64,000 bases of DNA, taken from contig NC_063435.1 of assembly GCF_020379485.1 (NCBI RefSeq), positions 2,666,001-2,730,000 of the forward strand, read 5' to 3'. The translations under genes and the position numbers were made by a program. Below are positions 46,366-59,142 of the stretch, piece by piece. Source of the stretch: Brassica napus. Its lineage: Eukaryota; Streptophyta; Magnoliopsida; Brassicales; Brassicaceae. Position 1 is the first letter of the stretch; each line of letters begins with the position of its first letter. The notes below the pieces were generated by a model. The model worked only from the letters and a program-made list of their open reading frames with translations, was not told the DNA's origin and searched no databases.

Positions 46366-47459
46366 TAGGGGTGTTCAATCCGGATATCGGTTCGGTTTCG
46401 GTTCGGTTTTTTTCGGTTTTCGGTATTTCGGTTAGTAAAATATAACTACCATTCTAAATCCATATTTACTTCGGTTCGGTTCGGTTTATATACCGTCGGT
46501 TTTCGGTTTATTCGGTTTTATACCAAAAAACATAATTATTTTGTTTGAGATCATATTATATGAATTTTAGAGTCATATTGTCAATACAATCATTTATTAA
46601 AAATATATTATATGTTCAAATAAATGAACAAAAAAGTAAAAATGCCTCTACCATCAAATAAAATAATCAAATCTATAACTAAAATCAAAGCTTGAAATTT
46701 TGAAAATAAAAATATGAAACAAAATAGAAACACGAAAGAAAAGTTTTTCCACTCTTCCATATTTAGTGTTCATTAAAGTTATACTTTTTCAATTGAAAAT
46801 TTTCTATTAATTATTATCCATCAAATTTATAATCTTCATATTAATTTAGTGAAACTAAAATAAATCAAAAAGATCAAAAAAAGACTTAGAAAATAGAGAA
46901 AAAGACCAAAATAGCACTAAATCAAGTTTTTGTTCCCAAGTTGAGAAGTGAGGTTTTGGAGATAAGATTTCAAATTTTGAAAAATAAAAAAATTTAAATT
47001 TTTCAAAAGATAAAATGCTATTTTGGTCATTTTAGTTTTTGAGTGCTATTTTTGTGATAAACTTAGAAAGGTACTATTTTGGAGATTTGCCCTAGAAAAT
47101 AAGATGTATAAATTGCGATGTATTGTTATTTAGTTATAGTTCAAACGTTTTACAAATTACGGTTTTTTATTACTATAAAATTATGGTAATAGTTATTAAC
47201 ACAAATTTAACTTATATAACAAATAGATTTTCATGTATTGTTATAAAATAGATACATATTTACATGTTTCTACTTTTAATCGGTTTTGTTCGGTTTATTC
47301 GGTTTAATCGGTTATATATCAAACCATATCCAAATCCTACGGTTTTTATAAAATTATATTCATTCGGTTTATATGGTATATACCAAAACCAAACCATATT
47401 GTCTATTTCGGTTCGGTTCGGTTCGGTACGGTTCGGTTTTACCATATTGAACAGCCCTA
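46366..47459. mobile_element. Non-autonomous hAT-type element, 1.1 kb
   Basis: The element starts TAGGGGTGTTCAATCCGG and ends so that the reverse strand begins TAGGGCTGTTCAATATGG, giving inverted ends of about 13-18 bp. Both sides carry a perfect 8-bp target duplication, GTAAAATT (46358-46365 and 47460-47467), as expected for the hAT superfamily. Long CGGTT-type subterminal arrays (GGTTCGGTTTCGGTTCGG at the left, GTTCGGTTCGGTTCGGTACG at the right) flank an AT-rich core without coding sequence. A truncated second repeat lies inside at about 46890-47093. Confidence 0.85.
46890..47093. repeat. Nested truncated MITE inside the hAT element
   Basis: GACCAAAATAGCACTAAAT on the left is answered by TGCTATTTTGGTCATTTT and GGTACTATTTTGGAGATTTG then CCCT on the right. 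This is the pattern of a dispersed Brassica repeat with GGGCAAATCTCCAAAATAG ends, here lacking its left end. Its ends are recognised from memory of Brassica genomes. Confidence 0.45.
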
Positions 47460-49135
47460 GTAAAATTAAAAAAAAATTCACTTAATATTAAATAAAAACA
47501 AAAATTTCTAAAACATTACTTAAATTCAAACGGAAAGAGTAAGTTATAATAAATGCCTCATCTGGCGACAAAACAAATTAAACAACAAAAATGTCTTCAT
47601 CTTGATCTTCGTCTACATCAAGATCCGAACATAAAACACACAATCCTCTCACATGTCCTTGTTACGCGGCCTCAATTATTTTCAAGGCAACCAAAACAAA
47701 AAGAACAACAATAATAATACGTGATGAATGATAATATTCAAATGCCCCATATTCATGCATGCATTCAACTTGTTCAATTTGTCGCTTAATCTTGTATAAT
47801 AAAGTCGGATACATATAGTTGTGTTAAAACTACCCATGTCTCTTTGAGAAAGAGATCCAATGTTTTTGCATCTCTTTGTCTCAGCACAAAATCTTATGCT
47901 ATGATGAGTGATGACCTTTTGTCCTTTGTAATCAATCACCCAATTCCAAAGCATTAAAGTTTACGGTTTCCATAGAAATATCAGAAGTGGAAATACTATA
48001 TGCTCTCTAGTGTGAAGTGACTTTTTAAACGATTGGTGTTGAGTGCGATTCACACTCTTTGCGTGAGCGTGCAAGAATATACTTTCCGTAATACTATACG
48101 TTAAGACCATCAAACTCTATACGTTTCTTTTAACATTTGCTAAGTGGTAATGATCTTTTAGTCGGTTGTCTAGTCTTTTATTTTCTTATATTATTTTTTC
48201 ATAGTTTTTGCATGCAGGTAGAGATTGTTATTTAGTAGTAGTGTAAATATTTATTCATGTCATTTGCAAAAAAAAAAAATATATTCATGTCTTTTTACCA
48301 AAGCAAGTTAATCTACTGATGGAACGGTGAGGTGCTTAGTTCAAGCCCTTGGGAAAGGAAGATTCACGTCCAGTAAAGATATTAACAAGAGCTGGTTTTT
48401 ACTATATAGATTTGGAATTTCTTAATTAACAAAATAATAATTCTTGTTTAAAACGTTCACCGCAAGATTAATAGTATTATCATTAGATATCTAATTGAAG
48501 TTTTTGTTTAATATACTTATAAGCAGACTCGACAAAAGCTAGTCAAAGTTCTTAGGCGTAGATAATATTTTATATATCGGACCTATGAATATAGGGTCGT
48601 TACGTCGGAGTCGCGGCACAAAATTAATATGTTCGACCAGTGTCGTACCGACTAAAGACCAATCAGTTTTCTCCATAAATAAGATTAAGAAATAATTAGC
48701 AGATTGGCTGATGAAACAAAAATGTTAACATCAACTAATAAATAACACATGAGTTAATGTTTTCCTTTTCTCACGCATGAGTATTGACAAAGAAATTGTC
48801 TTGTTGCTATAGCTCTGAATGGTAATATCCAAAATAACTGCGGAATAAATGTGGTGCGAATTTAATAATAACAAAAACATGCTATAATAAATATAAGCGC
48901 AGTCTGTCACCATTCAAACTGCAACTTGAGCCAACAAATATTTTTTTCCTTTGACCATTTTTATTTAACTATTACAATCTATAAACAGTCATTTCACGTT
49001 TTTATATAATAATATATTGAATCTGGAGGGAAATCTATATTTCATAATATTTACTATCAACATATCTTTTTGGCAACAAACTCCATATTTCATTATCAAT
49101 ATATCTATGTGTGGTGTTCATGGTTCAATAACTAA
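47460..49135. other. AT-rich spacer, nothing recognised
   Basis: This is 1.7 kb of low-complexity AT-rich sequence. A micro-insertion-like repeat (TATTCATGTC at 48252-48261 and 48282-48291 around ATTTGC plus a run of A) is present. No coding region, RNA gene or clear transposon end is seen. Confidence 0.45.
48252..48291. repeat. Micro-insertion with A run between 10-bp direct repeats
   Basis: TATTCATGTC occurs at 48252-48261 and 48282-48291. The insert is ATTTGC, a run of about 12 A, then TA. It resembles the other oligo(A) micro-insertions, but the duplication is shorter and less secure. Confidence 0.45.
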
Positions 49136-49880
49136 CTAGATTTTGACCCGCGCAGGCGCGCGGGTGTATATTTTGAAAAATATGTTGATATTTGTTTTTC
49201 ATGTAATTATTAGGAATTGGAAAAATGAATCCGAGGAACATAACCGATACCGATCCAAAGATATAGTACCAAACCCAACCATAAATTGATTAAATATTCT
49301 AATTATTCAAAATTTTGTTATTTAGAGAACCGAATCTGATCCGAACCGAAGTATTTGGGTATCCGAATTTATCTAAAAATAGATTTATATACTTATATAT
49401 ATTAATTATTTTTAGATTTAACGTATATAAAACATCAAAAATGATACTTTTAAATTGGTTTAAATACTTAAAAATATATATAGATAGTCAAAAGTAAATA
49501 TCTGAAATAGTTAAAGTATACTCAAATCACCAAAAATACTTAAAATAATTATTGATTTCGTATCCAAAATTTTAAATCAAGTCAATTGATATGTTAAGCT
49601 TAAGTATTATGACATATGTTATTCAAATTTATACTTAATATATTATTTTATTTATACATTTTGAGAAATTTAAAATATATAATGATTTAAGACTTTAAAA
49701 ATAATTTAAATTAGTTATCCAAACCCAAACCAAACCCGCAAAGATCCAAATCGAACTCAAACCAAAATTTAGAAACATTCTAATAAGGCTGAAATCTTTG
49801 ACCCCGAAAACCCAAAATACAAACCGATCAGAACTAAACCCGTATGGGTATCCAAAAGCCCATCCCTAGTCATTATTATA
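49136..49880 (-). mobile_element. Helitron-type element, 3' end at 49136
   Basis: Read on the minus strand, a GC hairpin (CCCGCGC-GCCT-GCGCGGG, 7-bp perfect stem) is followed by TCAAAAT and the terminal CTAG (49139-49136), then T of the target. Hairpin about 10 nt before CTRR, inserted before T, is the diagnostic Helitron 3' end, and GCGCGGGTCAAAATCTAG is common in Brassicaceae. The body has CCGAACC-type repeats. The 5' TC end is not located; 49880 is a working limit where CCATCCCTAG ends a repeat block. Confidence 0.6.
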
Positions 49881-51447
49881 TATCGTATTTTATCATCATA
49901 TAATTAATCGTATTTTATATGTACCATCATATAAGTAATCATATAATTAATAGTATTTTATACATACCATCATATAAATAATTACATATATTATATTTTT
50001 AAAACTTAATATGAAATATGAAAACCATAATTTGAGTTGGTATTTCAAATTGGGCTTTGTATTATATTTTTCTTATATATATTGACAATATTTTTTTATA
50101 ATGGTTATTGAAAAATAGTTTAGTAAAAATCCATTTTTGAATATATGTATATTTTTGAATCAATTTTTGATATAAATCAAATTTGAATTATTATTTTGAT
50201 TTGAAATATGTATATAAAGTTTAAATTTTGTTTTATGGTTAGTTTAAAAAAAAATTTTTTAGGGAATTAGATTGACCCATTTTGGTATATTTTAAAAGTG
50301 GCCTAGATAACTTTCAATTTTTTAAAAAACATAAGCCCATTACTTTTTTTCTTAATACTACTATCCTTGTTTTCAAACAAAAATATTTTTTTTTAAAAGA
50401 CTGCAATCCATGTTTCCAAACACTCCAAATTTTTAAAAGTTCTATTCAAGTCTCCAAACACTCCAATTTTGTACTTGAGTTTTAATAAGATAGATTGATA
50501 AGTTTATTAATACCTCTTTTTTTATGGATCAAAGTCAAAAATCGAGTCCCACCATCAAAAATATTATGATATGTTTCATTTTCAATCACCATAACTATCT
50601 TAAATATAAGAAAATCGATTTTCTACATACAACAAAAAATAATAAGGATTTTGATCCACAATCCACCTCCACTGTATAAAAAATATCTTCTTAGCATATC
50701 CCTAGCATCATCTTCAACTTTTACCTCAGTCACTTTAATCATCATTTGAACTATACTATCCCAATAAATTAACTTAGCAACAATATATGACTAAATAAAG
50801 ATTATTAAAATGCTTGGTTCAAAATTGTGTATGATTTAAGAACTTCTACATTTTTCAAATAATGTAACTTATCTTTTTAGTGTGTACGTAAATTCATATG
50901 AATAAAACTATATTTATATTAGTAATAATGATATATTGATATATTTATTATTAATGAATTTAATATATTTAAAGTTAGTATTTTTATTTTCCAAAAAAAT
51001 ATTAAGTTAACATTTAAGAAATGGTCAATTGTACAACATCTTTCTTTTATTTTTTTCAGGTTTAGTTTCACAGTAATAATGTACAATCAAGTATGGAAAA
51101 GAACGAAAAAAAAAAAAAAGAGAATAAAAAAAGACAAGTAATTTATTCTATGTTTGGCGCGTATATTAACCACCACCGGCAGACATCACCCCATAAAGAA
51201 AGATCAAACCTTTCCTTCCTTCCAAAACATCTCTCAGCCGAAATCCAAAATTAAATTTTAACCCTAAAAACAAAAAAACAAAAGTCTTCAGCTTTAAGCA
51301 AACGAGATCAAGCGACTTAGAGTAACCACGATCTGTGGTTTCTTCCCAACGACACTCCCATTTGATCGGACCTCGACATTGTTGTGTTCTGTTTTTCGCA
51401 GCTCCGGCCTTGAGAAAAAAAAACAGAGAGGTTAGGGTAATAAAATA
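49881..51447. other. AT-rich spacer and promoter of CCCH zinc-finger gene
   Basis: 49881-51000 is AT-rich with repeats of ATCATATAATTAAT-type near 49890-49990 and no gene. 51150-51447 is GC-richer and contains the likely promoter and leader of the CCCH gene (AACCCTAAAAAC near 51260, a telobox-like motif common in plant leaders). Confidence 0.45.
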
Positions 51448-53543
51448 ATGGAGCGGTACGCTCGCACCGGCGAAGAAAGGTCGCGGTCGGATCCATCACT
51501 TGAAACCGGTTTAGAAGGTAAACGTTAATAATGTGTGTTCTTTCATTTTTCTCTCTTTCCCATTCTGTTAATCTGCGATTAGCGTTTTGTGAGAATCGTT
51601 TTTTTTTTGAAAATGCGGCGTTTGTAGCTTCGATGTGGCGGTTAGGGTTAGGAGGCGGTGGAGGTGAATTGTACCCGGAGCGACCCGATGAGCCTGATTG
51701 TGTCTATTACATACGAACCGGTGTTTGCGGGTACGGGTCGAGATGTCGGTTTAATCACCCACGTAACCGTGCTCCGGTAATAAACTCTTTCACTCGCTCT
51801 GTTTTTGTACTGTCTTGGTGGGGTTTTGATAAAGTTACTACCTTTTTGTCTGCTTCCTATGTGTGAAGTCTTTGTATATTTAATTGATGTTCTGAGTTTC
51901 ATTCTTTTTAGGTACTGGGAGGTCTCAGAACAGAAGCTGGAGAGTTCCCAGAGAGAATGGGACAGCCTGTGTGTCAGGTATCTGTTTGGATCGTTGTTGG
52001 TTACGGGTTAAGCAATGCACTTAATGCTCCTCTAGTGTAGACAATTCTCACTCTTTATGCTTTTCTCTGCACAGCATTTTATGAGGACGGGAACATGTAG
52101 ATTCGGTGCTACTTGCAAGTATCATCATCCTAGACAAGGAGTAAGAGATTCTGTTACTGCTCGTACTTCATTAAGTTACATGGGATTGCCATTACGCCCG
52201 GTTTGTTCAAACCTCTCCTCTTGTCTTTTTTGTGTCCTTGTGGTGTATTGTTATGTATCTGATCTCTCAAGGCTTTTCTTACACAGGGAGAGAAAGAATG
52301 TTCATACTACATGAGGACAGGTCAGTGTAAATTCGGTTCCACCTGTCGGTTTCACCATCCTGTTCCTCCTGGGGTACAACAAGCTGCATCTCAGCAGCAG
52401 CAGTTATCAACTGGTCCAGCTATTTATCCATCGCTTCAGTCTCAATCCGTTCCTTCATCACAACAATTTGGAGTAGTTATACCAAGACCTCAGCTTTTAC
52501 AAGGCTCATATGTTCAAAGCCCTTACGGTACTTACAACCAAATGGTTCTTCCTCATCCTCCTCCTGGTATGGTTCCATACTCAGGTTGGAACCCTTACCT
52601 GGTAAATGTTCTAAACACTCCTCTTATGTTTTGTTCCTTATCTTAGTGTTAACAAAGCCTGATTACGTTTTATTTAAGGCTTCTTCTATAAGTGCAATGC
52701 CGTCTCCTGGGACTCAACCATCTATGGGATCAAGCTCTCTCTATGGAATTAGACCGTTATCTCCTCCAACGCCTGTGTATCCATCCGGTTCATCTTCAAA
52801 TAAGGAACAATATTTTCCTCAGCGACCTGGACAACCTGAGTGTCAATACTTTATGAGAACAGGAGATTGTAAGTTTGGAAACTCATGCAGATTCCACCAT
52901 CCTCTGGAAGCAGCATCTCCCAAGGGAGTTAACCTCAGCCCCATTGGCCTTCCACTTCGTCCTGTAAGTCTCATCCCCCTAGCATCTTCCATATATTAGC
53001 TTTGCTCCATGAGATACGGTCTCTTTGGTAATGAATTTATGATAAATTCTTTGTAGAAACTCTGTTTCTTGATTTGAACATGAAGTTCTGTTTTCATTTC
53101 ATTTGATTTCTCGTGATTTCAGACATAGTTACTTGAAATTTCATTCTTTATGTTCAATAGTGTAACTTTATAACAAAGACAAAAGCTAATAGTACTGACA
53201 TTTTCAGGGCACAGCGCAATGCAGCCACTTTGCGCAACATGGGGTTTGCAAGTTTGGGCCTGCATGCAAATTTGACCATTCCATGAGCTCTTCTTCACTT
53301 ACCTACAGCCCGTCCGCTTCTTCGGTCAGTGACATGCACGTGGTGCCTTACCCTCTCGGGTCCTCATCGCTCGGCATATCAGCTCCATCATCATCATCAT
53401 CATCCTTGTCTGACCAACGCACAGAGCTTCACTCTTCAAGCTCCATTAAACCCACAAACACAACAAGTGGTGGCTCAGAAACTTTGCCTGCTGAGACCAA
53501 AACTGGTGACTCGGCTAGCATTGAGGTTAAGACTTCAAGTTGA
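51448..53543 (+). CDS. CCCH-type zinc finger protein with five fingers
   Basis: This is a predicted nucleic-acid-binding (RNA or DNA) protein of the plant non-TZF CCCH family, ZFN1-like. Exons are 51448-51517, 51628-51776, 51912-51977, 52075-52200, 52287-52601, 52679-52963 and 53208-53543, GT-AG, total 1347 nt, 448 aa. All five fingers are C-x8-C-x5-C-x3-[41 protein letters not shown] (spans the exon 3/4 junction), [40 protein letters not shown] and [20 protein letters not shown]. Fingers 1-3 are clustered, then a Gln/Ser/Pro-rich spacer, then fingers 4-5. The C-terminus is Ser/Thr-rich. The conserved GLPLRP follows fingers 2 and 4, as in the family. It fits At5g18550 by synteny from memory. 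Confidence 0.95.
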
Positions 53544-54068
53544 AGAGACAATACTCAAAGGAGGGAAGAGAATCTCTCTCTATTCTTCTTCCTCTATTCT
53601 CTCTCTCTTTACTCTCCATCTCTTCTTATTTCCATCACACTTTCAGAACTCAGGAACATAAGAAATTTTATTTTATTTTTTGTGGTGGAGACAACAACAA
53701 GAAGCAAAAGCAGAGAGAGATGAAAGCAGCTCTAGTTTTATGTGTTAAGTCTCTCCTCTTAGTTGAGGTCTCTCTTACCATGTTCATACGATTCCTTCAT
53801 ACAGCCATCTTTCTATCTTGTAAAACAAAACCTTTTCAAAATGATTATTTATAAATGGACTTATTGTTCATGAAATCATCTGATTACTTCAAATCTGATT
53901 ACTTCAAATCCCATGTGTAAAAAAAATTATTGACTACGCCAATATGGGGAATAAGAGCCTGATTGTGATTTTAATTACACTTTATAAGGTCTTGTGTAAT
54001 TCAAAAGAGTACATATTTCAATGATTTTATCATACATTTTTTAAGAAATTATAAACTTACATGACAAC
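53544..54068. other. 3' flank of CCCH gene
   Basis: Presumed 3' UTR (pyrimidine-rich TCTCTC stretch) and spacer up to the hAT MITE. A tandem TGATTACTTCAAATC (about 53880-53910) is present. No gene is seen. Confidence 0.4.
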
Positions 54069-54419
54069 CAGAGGCGTGCCTACAGTGTATTGAAAAAGGC
54101 ATTCGCCTCAGGCCCCCGATTAATATAACTGTTTTTAGGGTCCCAAAATTTAAAATAATTTTTAGTCTAGTGGTTTAGACTTATTTAAGAAAAAAACATT
54201 TCTACGAAAATTAATTAACTCATTTTCTGAATTCATGTATTTTTTTTCTATATGACATAATATAACATATTTACGTTATAAACTTATTCTTTTACAGTAT
54301 TAGACTTGTGTATTTGGTGAAAATAATATATCATATTAGAAAATTGTTTTCATCACGGTTGTAAATAAGTTTATTTTTAGAACTTGTCTTAGACCCCTAA
54401 AACTCTTCGCACGGCACTG
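54069..54419. mobile_element. hAT-type MITE, 351 bp
   Basis: The left end is CAGAGGCGTGCCTACAG; the right end on the reverse strand is CAGTGCCGTGCGAAGAG. A perfect 8-bp target duplication ATGACAAC flanks it (54061-54068 and 54420-54427). CAGNGGCGTGC-type ends plus 8-bp duplications define hAT elements. There is no coding capacity. Confidence 0.9.
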
Positions 54420-54427
54420 ATGACAAC

Positions 54428-55954
54428 ATAAAGAGAATGTGAAATTCTTTTTAACTTTGCGTTTACAGTTTGTAAAAAAGATTTGACAAATACATTAGTA
54501 AGGCCCTTTTCCTTTCTAATAGTAAACAAAATATTCAAATATTTTTAAATGGTAAAACCCAAACGCAATAGTCGTTGAAACAATCCAACTAAATGTTTTT
54601 AGAACAGCAACAAGAAGAGAAAGAGCACGAAAAGGTAGAACAGAACCGATCTATTTGTTCTACATTCGATTCGTACGATTTTGATCATGAATATAAGAAC
54701 AGAAGGGAGTACACAATAAGTAAAATTACTGTTGATGTGGAAGTAGAAGTCAGTAATTCTCGTACTTGGTTCTTTGTGTTGGTGATATAACATGTGCATG
54801 TATGGTTTGTTCGTTGCGTCTAGTTTTACTCAAACAATCAGAACAATCATAATCATGAGTTTGGTCACTGAGACATCACAACAAAAGCTTTCAACAACCC
54901 ACAAAAATAATAATCATTAAATGCTTTTTCCCTGAGTTATCACTTAGATGATCTACCATAATTTAGAATAATGAACCATTTTTGTTTAGATTGATGTATG
55001 AAGAACTTAACTACAAATTAAAATATTATGCACTCTATGTAAGTTATTTTCTTTGCACTCTATGGACTATTTATATATTTGTTTGATATGTATAGCTAGC
55101 AGCTTTGTTTGGGTCTGATGATTTAAAAAAATAAAGTGAAGTTGATAAACTTTAGAAAGGGGGATTAACTGAGTTCAATGAAAGAAAGTCAAAAACCTGA
55201 AACAGATTTTAAAAAGGAAAAAGAGTTGTGATGTTGAGTTGTTGTACACAAAAGTATAGGCAAAAGGAGGGAGACATGAAACAGTGATTGTGCAATTAAA
55301 GACCAAACAAGTCATGACCAAAACACATGTCCAAAGACCAAAAACACCATCATGGTACTTCACTAAGTCCATCACATTAACTATTTTTTTTTCTTAAAGT
55401 TAACTATTTTTTTTTTCAAAAACCATATATATATATACGTATATATATCTTATATTATAATTTTCAGTCTAATTCCAAACCTTCTTTTGTTTTAAAAGTT
55501 TATAATAACCGAGCGTATACGCACTGAGTTTATGCAACTAATCTCATTATCCTGGTATATATCTTAGATATTATTCACTTACAATTAAATATCTACTATG
55601 AATAAGTCATTTGTTTCTATACACACCACACTTATTATATACATAATTAAATAGTACATGTTGGAAATAGCATGGACAAAAAGTGGTCTTTGATACAACT
55701 CGCATTAACACCTTTTGCTAATTAATCAAAAGTTCAAAACCATGATACTGAAGAAATTACAAAAAAAATAAAGAAGAAAGAAAATTTAAAACTTCATGGT
55801 AAGGGAACCTTATGGTGCATGATACAATAAGCAGAATATATATATAATAAAGTCGATAAACATGTTGTTAAACAACCAAACGACCATGGAATAACGTAAA
55901 GTACTAACTATATTATTACATAAATATAAAAACAGAAATATTAAAAAGAATGTT
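54428..55954. other. Spacer downstream of PUCHI
   Basis: AT-rich 1.5 kb between the MITE and the PUCHI stop. It includes a TATATATATACGTATATATA patch near 55425-55447. I see no supported gene; an open frame at 54593-54790 has no family resemblance. Confidence 0.4.
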
Positions 55955-56953
55955 CTAATAGAGTGAGTAGAAGCCTGTAGTGTCTGCAACAACATCTCCA
56001 AAAGCAGCGATAGAAGAAGAAGAAAAGTTTTGTTGCTCCATTATTGCGTAATCTTCCATTGACATGGAAGTACCAACACCATAGTTAGTGATCATGGCAG
56101 AGAGATCACACGAACCAAACTCCATCATCATGTCAACATCTTGGAAGTAACTATTACTAAACCCTTCATATGACTCGGAAGCCTTGCTTGCTGGAGTTGT
56201 GAAACCAGCTCCGGTCTGATTTTGGATGGTGGTGGTTTCCGGAGGTGGTTTAAGGCAATGGTTTGGGACAATGCAGTCCAAGTAGCCCGAGTTGTTACTG
56301 GAGTTACTTCCTTCTAACGAGAAGAAGTTGTTTTCTTCGTCTAGTGAAGAAGATAACGAGCCGTTAGAAGACGAGTTTTGAGGACTAGTACCAAACGCTT
56401 GAACATCAGCGTTTTGATGACGAACCGGCGTTTTAAAAGAACCAGCGGGTAAGACGGTTTGGGGGAGAGTAAGTTTAGGTTGATGATAGTTTTGATAACG
56501 AGGATGGTGATCAATGACAAACTGTGGAGAAGAGTTGGGTAATAAAGATTGGTTATTATAAGGAGAGACTATGAGAGAGTGGAGATTAGGGTTTGTGAGG
56601 ATGGTGTGAACGTCATTTGGAGTGTAGACGAAGTTAGTACGACCTTGAGTGCCTCTCATTGAAAGAGCTGCTCTATCGTAGGCAAGAGCGGCCTCATGAG
56701 CAGTGTCGAAAGTGCCGAGCCAGTGACGTTCTTTGGTTGTTGGATCTCTAATCTCAGCTGCGTAACGACCCCATGGACGTCTCCTGACTCCTAGGAACCT
56801 CCCTGGCTCTGCTTGCTTTGATCTCCGGCCTCGTCTCTCGCCGGTTGTAGTGGTGGTTGCGTTGGTTGTGTTTTGGTTGATTAGAGCAAAACCCATTTGA
56901 GTTTGGGATGTTTCGAAGTGTTTGTTATTATCTAGGGTTTTGGAGGTTGACAT
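55955..56953 (-). CDS. PUCHI: AP2/ERF transcription factor PUCHI
   Basis: PUCHI is a nuclear ERF (group VIII/B-1) that controls cell division in lateral root primordia and floral meristem identity and bract suppression. It is a single exon of 332 aa. The N-terminus ([20 protein letters not shown]) and the basic [14 protein letters not shown] before the AP2 domain match PUCHI orthologues closely. The AP2 domain (about residues 52-110) has [20 protein letters not shown] and [20 protein letters not shown], with the A14/D19 residues of ERF proteins. It continues into [20 protein letters not shown], a family-specific extension. The C-terminal half is Ser/Asn-rich with acidic patches. It matches At5g18560 in position. 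A long 5' spacer (over 7 kb to the window end) could hold distal regulation. Confidence 0.95.
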   Translation of the reverse strand: MSTSKTLDNNKHFETSQTQMGFALINQNTTNATTTTTGERRGRRSKQAEPGRFLGVRRRPWGRYAAEIRDPTTKERHWLGTFDTAHEAALAYDRAALSMRGTQGRTNFVYTPNDVHTILTNPNLHSLIVSPYNNQSLLPNSSPQFVIDHHPRYQNYHQPKLTLPQTVLPAGSFKTPVRHQNADVQAFGTSPQNSSSNGSLSSSLDEENNFFSLEGSNSSNNSGYLDCIVPNHCLKPPPETTTIQNQTGAGFTTPASKASESYEGFSNSYFQDVDMMMEFGSCDLSAMITNYGVGTSMSMEDYAIMEQQNFSSSSIAAFGDVVADTTGFYSLY

Positions 56954-59142
56954 GATGATGAAGGTATAGGTTTTTCGAAAGGAAGTTTTATTTTAGGGTT
57001 TTTTTGGTTCTTTTGCCTCTGTCTAAAGATGATGATGTTGTTTGGAAATGGAAGTGAAGTGCTGTTATAAATAGAGAGACAGTGAGCCTGATAGAGAGAC
57101 TTCACTTTTGATTCAACTGCTTTTAGTGTATCTTTTATTTCTTCTATTTGGCTTTTTATTTCTTTTTCCGAAGATATTATATGTAGGCTTCAGTGACAAA
57201 GATAGATTAAAGGTTGGCACATTGGTTGGATTTTATAAGATTTTTGTATATGGCTTTAAAAGAAATCAAAACCGATTTTAAGAAAGCTTAATTGAGTGTT
57301 TTAATCTGTTTTCTGGCTATTACTTTTTTATCTTGTTAAATCAGCTTATAACCATTCCAATTCACTGGTTTGTCTTAGAGCATCTTCAACTCATTGATAT
57401 TTTTGTTTTAATATAATATTTAGAGTTAAAGTCACTCAATCTCATTTATATTTTCTTCTTCTATATTTAGGAAAATAAATAATAATATCTATTTTTACTC
57501 CATAATTTGAAGAATGTTGTTTTAGAAGAATATATTTGAATAAAATTTTATTATTTAATTTTCTATTTTAGAGGGAAAATAGCAAACATTTGATTTTTTA
57601 TTTTATTTTACGATGTGTATACATTATATTCTATATGTGGTTGTATGTATGGATGGCTATTTATAAAAGCCTAATTAGAAGGAAGCCACTGATCATTGGA
57701 TCTACTGCAAAATCTGGAATGTCACAGTGACCAATCTTGATTTAGAAATTAAGAACAAATTCTATTATAGACTGGATAGTAAAATATTTGGTAAAAGTAT
57801 ATTTTAATTGTGATGCATATATTGCATCATGCTATTCAAATATTTTATTTCAATGGGATCATGCTAATTATTTAACTCAATTAATTTGCTTAGTGGTCAC
57901 GTGCAATATGCATAATAACCCTACATATCATAGGTTAAAGGTCAAGGGTCTACATATAAAAAATCGATATTTCACTTAGATTTAAACCTCATACCCGATT
58001 AATAAAAACTATATATATTTGAAGTGATATGCATTGCTATTACAGTTAGGATGTCTGATAAATTTGAATGTTCTGAGGTCGATTATGAATTTGATTTCTA
58101 ACAAGTTTTTATCAACAATTGTACTTCAAAATCAGTAAGTTTGAATATGTTTCTCTATGAAATATAACAACCGATAGGCAAGCGACAGAAATTTGAGTTT
58201 TTTTAATCATATATAAATTTGGTTTAGGTTAGTTTGTTTGAATATAAGTATTAATCTAACTTAATTGCAGAAGCCCCTGGTCAAATCACATGGTTACCCG
58301 CATTTTAAGCGGAAATAGAAGTGAGAACAATTTTTTTGTCATCTTGTAATGATTTTTTCAATGGGAGTGGTTAAAGAGAGACACGATGAACCAAACCCAA
58401 AATAAAATGCTTGGAAAGTACGTATAAATTTGGTTTTTAATGTTAAATACCTCAGTGGACAATTTTGTATTGATGTCCTTACATGCAAACAAACATAAGG
58501 CAACAACAATCTTAGTCTCTTTGTGTTTGTAATATTCTTGGATTATATAAATACACCTGAGCTTGAGTAGTTATTTGTCATATGTGGTTGTATTTAGAAA
58601 TTAATTATGTCTTACCCGACAACACGGATATATGTGATGAAATCAAGAAAATTATGCATAGTCAACTTTAACACGACTTTAACTTAGAGTTCAAAAAGTA
58701 GCTCACAATCCAAAATGACTATGAGCTCTAACTTTGAACTTTGGTTTATAATTAGAGACTTTAGATTGCACTTATCAAATGAGTAGAACATTTCCGTTTG
58801 AGTTCTTGTTTTTTTTCTAAAAAAATGAATGTAAAATTTATTCAAACTAAATAAAATGTTTGTTACATCAAATATATAATTCAAAAGAGTAATTTGGAGG
58901 AATTTTAGCCAAAAATATTTTGACGATATAAAATAATCAAATCAACTAGTTAATTTTCTTTCAACATGTACGATCGTGTTAAGTACACCATTATCAATGG
59001 ACCCGCTTGGAGAAAAAAGAATTAGCAGTCAAAAGGGAAATTAGGAAAGCTCAAAAAGAATTGTAAAGGAAAGTTGATCAAAAACTGCCCAAACAAGAGC
59101 AACATGGTAGGGCACTTCTTTGAGTTTAGTAAAAAATCAAAC
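56954..59142. other. PUCHI upstream region
   Basis: Leader and promoter of PUCHI (minus strand), with TTATAAATAGAG at 57065-57076 about 115 bp above the ATG as a possible core promoter. AGCATCTTCAACTCATTGAT near 57378 resembles the left end of a common Brassicaceae MITE, but no matching right end was found. The rest is AT-rich with no gene. Confidence 0.45.

Noticed and set aside
47260..47485. Two overlapping 73-codon ORFs on opposite strands
   Set aside because: Both are readings of the CGGTT/AACCG subterminal array of the hAT element (NRTEPNRTE and RFGSVRFG patterns).
54593..54790. 65-codon ORF downstream of the CCCH gene
   Set aside because: Short, low-complexity Glu-rich start in AT-rich spacer; no support.
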